NCBI RefSeq assembly: GCF_014270105.1
Contig: NZ_JACNMF010000005.1
Location: 248,001-312,000 of the forward strand
DNA length: 64,000 bases
From: Hyunsoonleella aquatilis
Lineage (GTDB): Bacteria > Bacteroidota > Bacteroidia > Flavobacteriales > Flavobacteriaceae
Direction of reading: 5' to 3'
Every line of letters starts with the position of its first letter. Position 1 is the stretch's first letter. Of the stretch, positions 61,562 to 64,000 are shown piece after piece. The translations under genes were made by a program, and so were the position numbers. The notes under the pieces are model-generated. The model saw only the letters and a list, made by a program, of their open reading frames with translations. It was not told the DNA's origin and ran no database searches.

Positions 61562-62513
61562 GCACCAAAACTTCTGCGTCGTAGCGCAGCATTAATAGGT
61601 CTTCCTCCCAATTCTGGAAATTTTCGACGGACTTGTCACATAAGTATTCTTCAATAATCCATTTGGGGAAATTCCCTCCTGCCAAATAAGTTAGTGGATA
61701 ACCTCCTCCAAAACGCGCATTGATTTCTATACCTCGGATATCATCGTTTTCTTTGTTCTTGAAGAATTGAAACGTTATACATCCCCTCGCCCCTTCAAGT
61801 TTGGTCAATTTAGAAATGATATAATCATAAACCGCATCTTTTTTGGTGATGCCTTTGCTTACCTCGCCACCTCGTACCTCAATTCGCTTTCTTGGCACAG
61901 CACATTTTAAGTCACCTTTTTTGTCATAGTACAAATCGCAGGTGTATTCCTCGTAAATATCGTGGTCTAAGTATTCGAAAAACAAAAACCTATCTTCCGA
62001 AAAGTGTTTTTCACTAAAATCACTTTCCTTTTTGATGATGAAATTATCTATACTTCGGCTACCATTGAAAGGCTTTATGTAGACAGGAAGTTTGTAATTA
62101 TCCTTAGTGTAAATCCTTCCCACCGGAATATCAAGCTTATCAAAAAACTTTTCGGTGTTCACCTTATTATCAGAAACCTGAATTAACGCTTCATCTGAAA
62201 CCATCAGTGTAATGCCTTTGTCATCAAACAGAGACTTACTTTTCGCCATTACCGCTAACTCAGTATCCAAAGTAGGTATTACAAGCTTAACCTCATTTTG
62301 AATACATATATCCAACAGCATAGGAATATAATCAGGATCAGTAATCCTACATATATCAAAAGCTTTATCCACAATTTGTGCCGCGGCAGACAGATCTGTC
62401 CTTAAATCCGCAACAAAAACTTTGGCCCCAGGAAAAATCGAAGTCAACTCGTTTTGAAAGGCTTTTACCAGTGACACTCTTCTCCCTGCTGAAGTGATTA
62501 ATATATTATTCAT
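61545..62513 (-). CDS. ATP-grasp carboxylate-amine ligase-like protein
   Basis: 322 aa from the ATG at 62513; the 62561 start would add 16 residues before MNNILITSAGRRVSLVKAFQ, the usual CarB-like N-terminus. The pre-ATP-grasp domain covers about 1-110, then the ATP-grasp fold: LPVYIKPFNGSRSIDNFIIK, FFEYLDHDIYEEYTCDLYYD and GIEINARFGGGYPLTYLAGG. It should ligate a carboxylate to an amine with ATP. The partner is unknown; the coupled HAD phosphatase may remove a phosphate from the same pathway intermediate. Confidence 0.86.
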   Translation of the reverse strand: MNNILITSAGRRVSLVKAFQNELTSIFPGAKVFVADLRTDLSAAAQIVDKAFDICRITDPDYIPMLLDICIQNEVKLVIPTLDTELAVMAKSKSLFDDKGITLMVSDEALIQVSDNKVNTEKFFDKLDIPVGRIYTKDNYKLPVYIKPFNGSRSIDNFIIKKESDFSEKHFSEDRFLFFEYLDHDIYEEYTCDLYYDKKGDLKCAVPRKRIEVRGGEVSKGITKKDAVYDYIISKLTKLEGARGCITFQFFKNKENDDIRGIEINARFGGGYPLTYLAGGNFPKWIIEEYLCDKSVENFQNWEEDLLMLRYDAEVLVHGHKA

Positions 62514-62647
62514 TTGATTTGGTTTCGATCTACTTTTGATAAAAACATTACAATAGATCACAGCAATTCGTGCGTCAAATATACATATTTTGCTAGCACA
62601 AAAGGTCTTTATTTCTTTATTCTACAGATTTACCTTACTGAATTACA

Positions 62648-62700
62648 AAAACTTCAATTTGAGCCTTTAATTTTTGAAGATTTGCTCAAATTGAAGTTTT
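62648..62700. repeat. 17-base perfect inverted repeat
   Basis: AAAACTTCAATTTGAGC (62648-62664) is matched exactly by its complement at 62684-62700 with 19 bases between. It lies between the ATP-grasp gene, which starts at 62513, and the end of the T9SS protein at 62803. It is probably a terminator of the minus-strand T9SS gene, although the T run after it is short. The remaining 62514-62802 shows no gene. Confidence 0.6.
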
Positions 62701-62802
62701 ATTTTGATGTTATTTCAAAGTATTTGGTTTTAAAATCTTACAAAATTTTATACCTCTGAAAAAGAAGGATTTATAAGCCCCTAATGCACACTTTTAATCA
62801 AT

Positions 62803-64000
62803 TTAGTTAATAATCAACTTCTTAGTAACTACACGATCCTTAGACTCCATTTTCACTAAATAAACCCCGTTATCGTTATTCTTCGTAAAACCAGTACTTA
62901 TAATCGTCTTTTTTCCAGGAGTGAAGTTATCCTTATGGAACACCTTTGCACCTAAAACATTATAAATAGTGATTTCCAAGTCATCCGCACCTTGAGGTAC
63001 ATTCAAACTAAAATAACCAACATCTGTTGGGTTGGGATACATCTCTACATCCCAAATATCACCTGACTGAATCGACAAAGATTTAGAATCGAATATAATT
63101 TTAAAACGATGTGCGCTAATGGATTCGCCAATACTTGGATCAACATCAAAATTATAATTGATATCTGGGCCCTGATCTAGCCTAACCGACATATTGGTAT
63201 AGGTATCCAATAGAATAGGTACTGCTCCTTCAATTCCTTTTGAATTTATGCGCAACGTATAGCTTTTGCCTCTATAGCTATCCACAAACAATTGAATTTC
63301 ATCCAGCCCTGTTGGGTGCATTCTATTCTCAATACTCAACAAAGAACCTTCATTGTCAACAGCTAAATTCTCATCCAAGTTTGTAAATTTAGTTGCATCC
63401 AATCCGTCAACTTCATTGTTTCCGTTTTCATTAAAAAGTATCAGAAGGCCATCAGAAGGCGGTTCGCCATTTTTGTATGCATCTCGCTCATACAAGCTCA
63501 GACTTAATTGTCCTATTGTACTTTTCCCTGTCCCCCTCTTAAATATTTGTGTTTCTGGCGAACTGGTATGTTTGCTGGATTGCGAGAAAGTAATGGAAGC
63601 CGGACCATCATTTAAAGTACGCACAAAACAGGCTTGACCAGCTTGCAGGAACTCATTTGATACACCCGCTGTGGCTTGCCCTGTGGGCACAATAACGGTG
63701 GCATACGCCCCCCTAATTCCGAGGGAAGCATCCCAAACCCAATAGAAAAGGGTACTAACATTTGAAGAACCAAATGTAAGCAAGGCATTCATATCCACCT
63801 GAGCCTGAAATGGGTTTCCAACAAAGCTAAACCCTCCGGAAATATTATTAAGCGCCAAGGGCCCGGGCGTTGCATTTTCAGCTTCCAATATACCTTTTGA
63901 AACTAACGTTGTAGCTGTTGGAACAGCATTATTGTCATTCAAATCAATGGTTCTATCCCCACGTACCATCAATCTGTATGGGGTTCCAGTAACTAAATTT
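62803..64000 (-). CDS. T9SS-exported surface protein, partial
   Basis: The C-terminal 399 residues of a larger protein; the frame is still open at the right edge (reads NLVTGTPYRLMVRGDR), so the start lies beyond the window. The last 80 residues are a type A sorting domain: MYPNPTDVGYFSLNVPQGAD, ITIYNVLGAKVFHKD, NGVYLVKMESKDRVVTKKLI. This domain sends the protein through the type IX system to the cell surface or medium. The visible part before it is beta-rich with no catalytic motif (YWVWDASLGIRGAYATVIVP). It is probably a large repetitive adhesin-like or structural protein. Confidence 0.9.
   Translation of the reverse strand, partial: NLVTGTPYRLMVRGDRTIDLNDNNAVPTATTLVSKGILEAENATPGPLALNNISGGFSFVGNPFQAQVDMNALLTFGSSNVSTLFYWVWDASLGIRGAYATVIVPTGQATAGVSNEFLQAGQACFVRTLNDGPASITFSQSSKHTSSPETQIFKRGTGKSTIGQLSLSLYERDAYKNGEPPSDGLLILFNENGNNEVDGLDATKFTNLDENLAVDNEGSLLSIENRMHPTGLDEIQLFVDSYRGKSYTLRINSKGIEGAVPILLDTYTNMSVRLDQGPDINYNFDVDPSIGESISAHRFKIIFDSKSLSIQSGDIWDVEMYPNPTDVGYFSLNVPQGADDLEITIYNVLGAKVFHKDNFTPGKKTIISTGFTKNNDNGVYLVKMESKDRVVTKKLIIN

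Overview
The window is chromosome of a member of the Flavobacteriaceae (Bacteroidota). The evidence is a type IX secretion C-terminal sorting domain (62803-64000), a PorD-like protein (52014-52901), a CrtW-type carotenoid ketolase, an RprXY-like two-component system, and promoters of the Bacteroidota form TTG-N19-TAnnTTTG. Four promoters in the window keep exactly 19 bases between the two elements. Genes are dense and AT-rich, and many overlap by 4-20 bases.

1-5.1 kb is accessory DNA. A tyrosine integrase (3637-4890) and an unknown 297-aa gene form one unit. A winged-helix/excisionase-like protein, an unknown 101-aa protein and a RepA-like ATPase form a second, translationally coupled unit. 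Further left, an XRE repressor and a TPR lipoprotein diverge from a shared operator-like palindrome. Just outside int are arm-site-like repeats. After them comes a short segment resembling the 3' end of a tRNA-Ser gene, then a strong terminator. I read this as the right end of an integrated element whose left end lies outside the window.

5.1-27.8 kb is core genome. It holds a DUF2911 protein, pheT behind a long structured leader, a PAP2 phosphatase, an ABC-F ATPase with asymmetric sites, trmD, an M61 peptidase and a glycosyltransferase. A run follows of a BatA-like protein, a dihydroorotase homologue lacking metal ligands, a Tic20-like protein and an esterase. Then come crtW, the two-component pair, and the unit GT2 - ybbR - coaE on the minus strand.

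27.8-48.1 kb holds a long GAPDH, an HtrA protease, dapF-GNAT-mltG-DUF2279, a lysozyme-like protein, rsmI, LMW-PTP and dnaA. Next are a thioesterase and the minus-strand group LEA-like lipoprotein - ribD - HAD - YigZ. GNAT - prmC - ligA follows; prmC carries an in-frame palindromic repeat. The region ends with a YhhN-like protein, a DoxX protein and a 5'-nucleotidase split into two genes.

48.1-64 kb holds DUF6913 - dapA, then bamD - rpoZ - coaBC - porD - recN, then fabI. A transaldolase-like aldolase and an SDR follow. The SRP RNA gene lies on the minus strand with a good promoter, next to a glutaminyl-peptide cyclotransferase. cydAB, a HAD/ATP-grasp pair and a partial T9SS-exported protein complete the window. 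No CRISPR array, complete tRNA, rRNA or insertion sequence was seen.
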